The position numbers were made by a program, and so were the translations under genes. Shown in pieces: positions 62,880-64,000 of a stretch of DNA of 64,000 nt. The stretch's first letter is position 1; every line of letters starts with the position of its first letter. Source of the stretch: Streptomyces sp. MUM 2J (lineage in GTDB: Bacteria; Actinomycetota; Actinomycetes; Streptomycetales; Streptomycetaceae); the NCBI RefSeq assembly GCF_022414535.1, contig NZ_JADWYM010000027.1, positions 32,049 to 96,048 on the forward strand, written 5' to 3'. The notes beneath the pieces are model-generated. The model searched no databases, was not told the DNA's origin, and saw nothing but the letters and a program-made list of their open reading frames with translations.

Positions 62880-64000
62880 CTACCGAAGAGGGGCGTGCCA
62901 CACCAGTCGGGTGCCCCCGCCGTGAGGAGTGTCCAGGTCCAGGTCGCCGCCGAGCTTCCGCGCCCGCACGGCCATGTTGAGCAGGCCGCTGCGGCGGCCC
63001 TCGGGCGGGATGCCCACCCCGTCGTCGACGACGGTGAGCCGCACCTCCGTGCCGTCTGTCTCCAGGACGACGTCGGCACGCCGGGCGTGGGCGTGCCGGG
63101 CGACGTTGGAGAGCGCCTCCGACAGCACCGCCACGACGTCGTCGGCGGTCTCCTCGGGCACGTCGGTGTCGAGCAGGCCCTGCATGCGGAGGCCGGGGAC
63201 GAACCCGAGCGCGGGTGCGGCGTCCCCGACGGCCTTCGCCACCCGGGCCCGCAGACCGGAGGCCGAGACATCCTCGCGGGTGCGCAGGCCGAAGATGGTC
63301 GAGCGGATGATCTTGATGGTCTCGTCGAGGTCGCCGACCGCGCGCAGCACCCGCCGCGCCGCCTCCTCGTGCTCGATGAGCCGGCCGGCGCTCTGCAGGG
63401 TCATTCCGGCGGCGAACAACCGCTGGATGGCCAGGTCGTGCAGGTCGCGCGCGATGCGGTCACGGTCCTGCAGAAGGACGACCTGCTCGGCGTCCCGGCG
63501 GCGTTCGGCCAGTTCCATGGCGACGGCGGCCTGCGCGGCGAAGACCTGGAGCGGTTCCGTCTCCTCCTCGGTGAACAGGCTGTGCCCGTCCCCGCGGGCC
63601 AGCAGCACCACACCGCGCACACGGTCGCCCGACCCGATCGGGACGGCCACGGCCGGGCCGATTCCCCCCGACCGCGGCGGGCTCGCCGTGACGGGCTCGT
63701 CCACGCGGACGTCCGCGCTGCTGACCGGTACGGCCCGCACGAACGCCTCTCCCACCAGGGTTCCGTCCACGGGCAGCACCACGCCACGCAGCGACTCGGC
63801 CTCCGGGCCGAGGGCCAGCTCCACCGTCAGGGCGTCGGCGCCCTCCATCGGGATGGCCACGAGGGCGAGGACGGCCCCGGTGATCTCCCGGGCCCGCCGG
63901 GCGATCAGACCCAGCACCTCGACCTGGCCACTGCCGGACATCAGGCTGTGGGTGATCTCCGCGTTCGCCCGCAGCCACCGCTCACGCAGCCGCGACTCCT
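62880..64000 (-). CDS. DevS/DosS-like histidine kinase, 5' end outside the window
   Basis: At least 373 residues of the C-terminal part are present; the reading frame runs off the right edge (ESRLRERWLRANAEI upstream of the first in-window Met). A GAF domain (about the first 170 residues) is followed by a HisKA_3 region with the phospho-acceptor His in RDRIARDLHDLAIQRLF, and a HATPase domain (LSEALSNVARHAHARR, VVDDGVGIPPEGRR). This is the NarL-type kinase family that includes mycobacterial DosS/DosT and S. coelicolor OsdK. The cognate response regulator is not in the window. Confidence 0.88.
   Translation of the reverse strand, partial: ESRLRERWLRANAEITHSLMSGSGQVEVLGLIARRAREITGAVLALVAIPMEGADALTVELALGPEAESLRGVVLPVDGTLVGEAFVRAVPVSSADVRVDEPVTASPPRSGGIGPAVAVPIGSGDRVRGVVLLARGDGHSLFTEEETEPLQVFAAQAAVAMELAERRRDAEQVVLLQDRDRIARDLHDLAIQRLFAAGMTLQSAGRLIEHEEAARRVLRAVGDLDETIKIIRSTIFGLRTREDVSASGLRARVAKAVGDAAPALGFVPGLRMQGLLDTDVPEETADDVVAVLSEALSNVARHAHARRADVVLETDGTEVRLTVVDDGVGIPPEGRRSGLLNMAVRARKLGGDLDLDTPHGGGTRLVWHAPLR

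Overview
The window is very GC-rich, with dense genes, 4-base start/stop overlaps, many GTG/TTG starts and AGGAGG-type ribosome binding sites. Protein content (FxSxx-type peptide locus, caspase-WD40 protein, CBS-BON proteins, DevS-like kinase) points to a Streptomyces or close relative. I see no rRNA, tRNA, CRISPR array or insertion sequence.

Region 1 (1-9.5 kb) holds ordinary accessory metabolism: a LutC-type LUD protein, a MoxR ATPase/VWA pair, a serine/threonine dehydratase with a DauR-like HTH regulator behind two matching palindromes and a hexamer repeat, a flavodoxin-fold protein, a PEBP protein, a hydrolase/phosphoribosyltransferase operon with a SigB-like promoter, and a cation/proton antiporter.

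Region 2 (9.7-26.8 kb) is a candidate signalling or conflict island. It has two overlapping P-loop ATPase genes, an unrecognised convergent gene, and an FxSxx-type RiPP locus: precursor FxsA, radical SAM enzyme FxsB, a separate HExxH protein and the large FxsT protein (ParA-like, TIR-like, NB-ARC, TPR). A lipase-fold hydrolase and a 1623-residue caspase-STAND-WD40 protein follow. The precursor lacks the family's FxSxx C-terminus, and the usual FxsB fusion appears as two coupled genes.

Region 3 (26.8-64 kb) resembles a hypoxia/dormancy regulon of the mycobacterial DosR or S. coelicolor OsdR kind: four universal stress proteins, a group 3b-like [NiFe] hydrogenase with HypF, HypC, HypD, HypE and a maturation protease, pyruvate phosphate dikinase, a GNAT/acyl-CoA synthetase fusion, a SulP transporter, an ABC-2 exporter, Hsp20, two flavodoxins, five CBS-BON proteins, an alcohol dehydrogenase, an XRE/PPOX fusion and a DevS-like histidine kinase running off the right edge. 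The intergenic regions carry a repeated palindrome, GGGCC/GGACC-N4-GGCCC, with the 5-4-5 geometry of the DosR box, in three places as pairs exactly 20 bp apart. I found no good copy in regions 1 and 2, so this element probably defines one regulon that begins near 28.7 kb.

One decayed gene is visible, a GNAT acetyltransferase at 43.5-43.9 kb.
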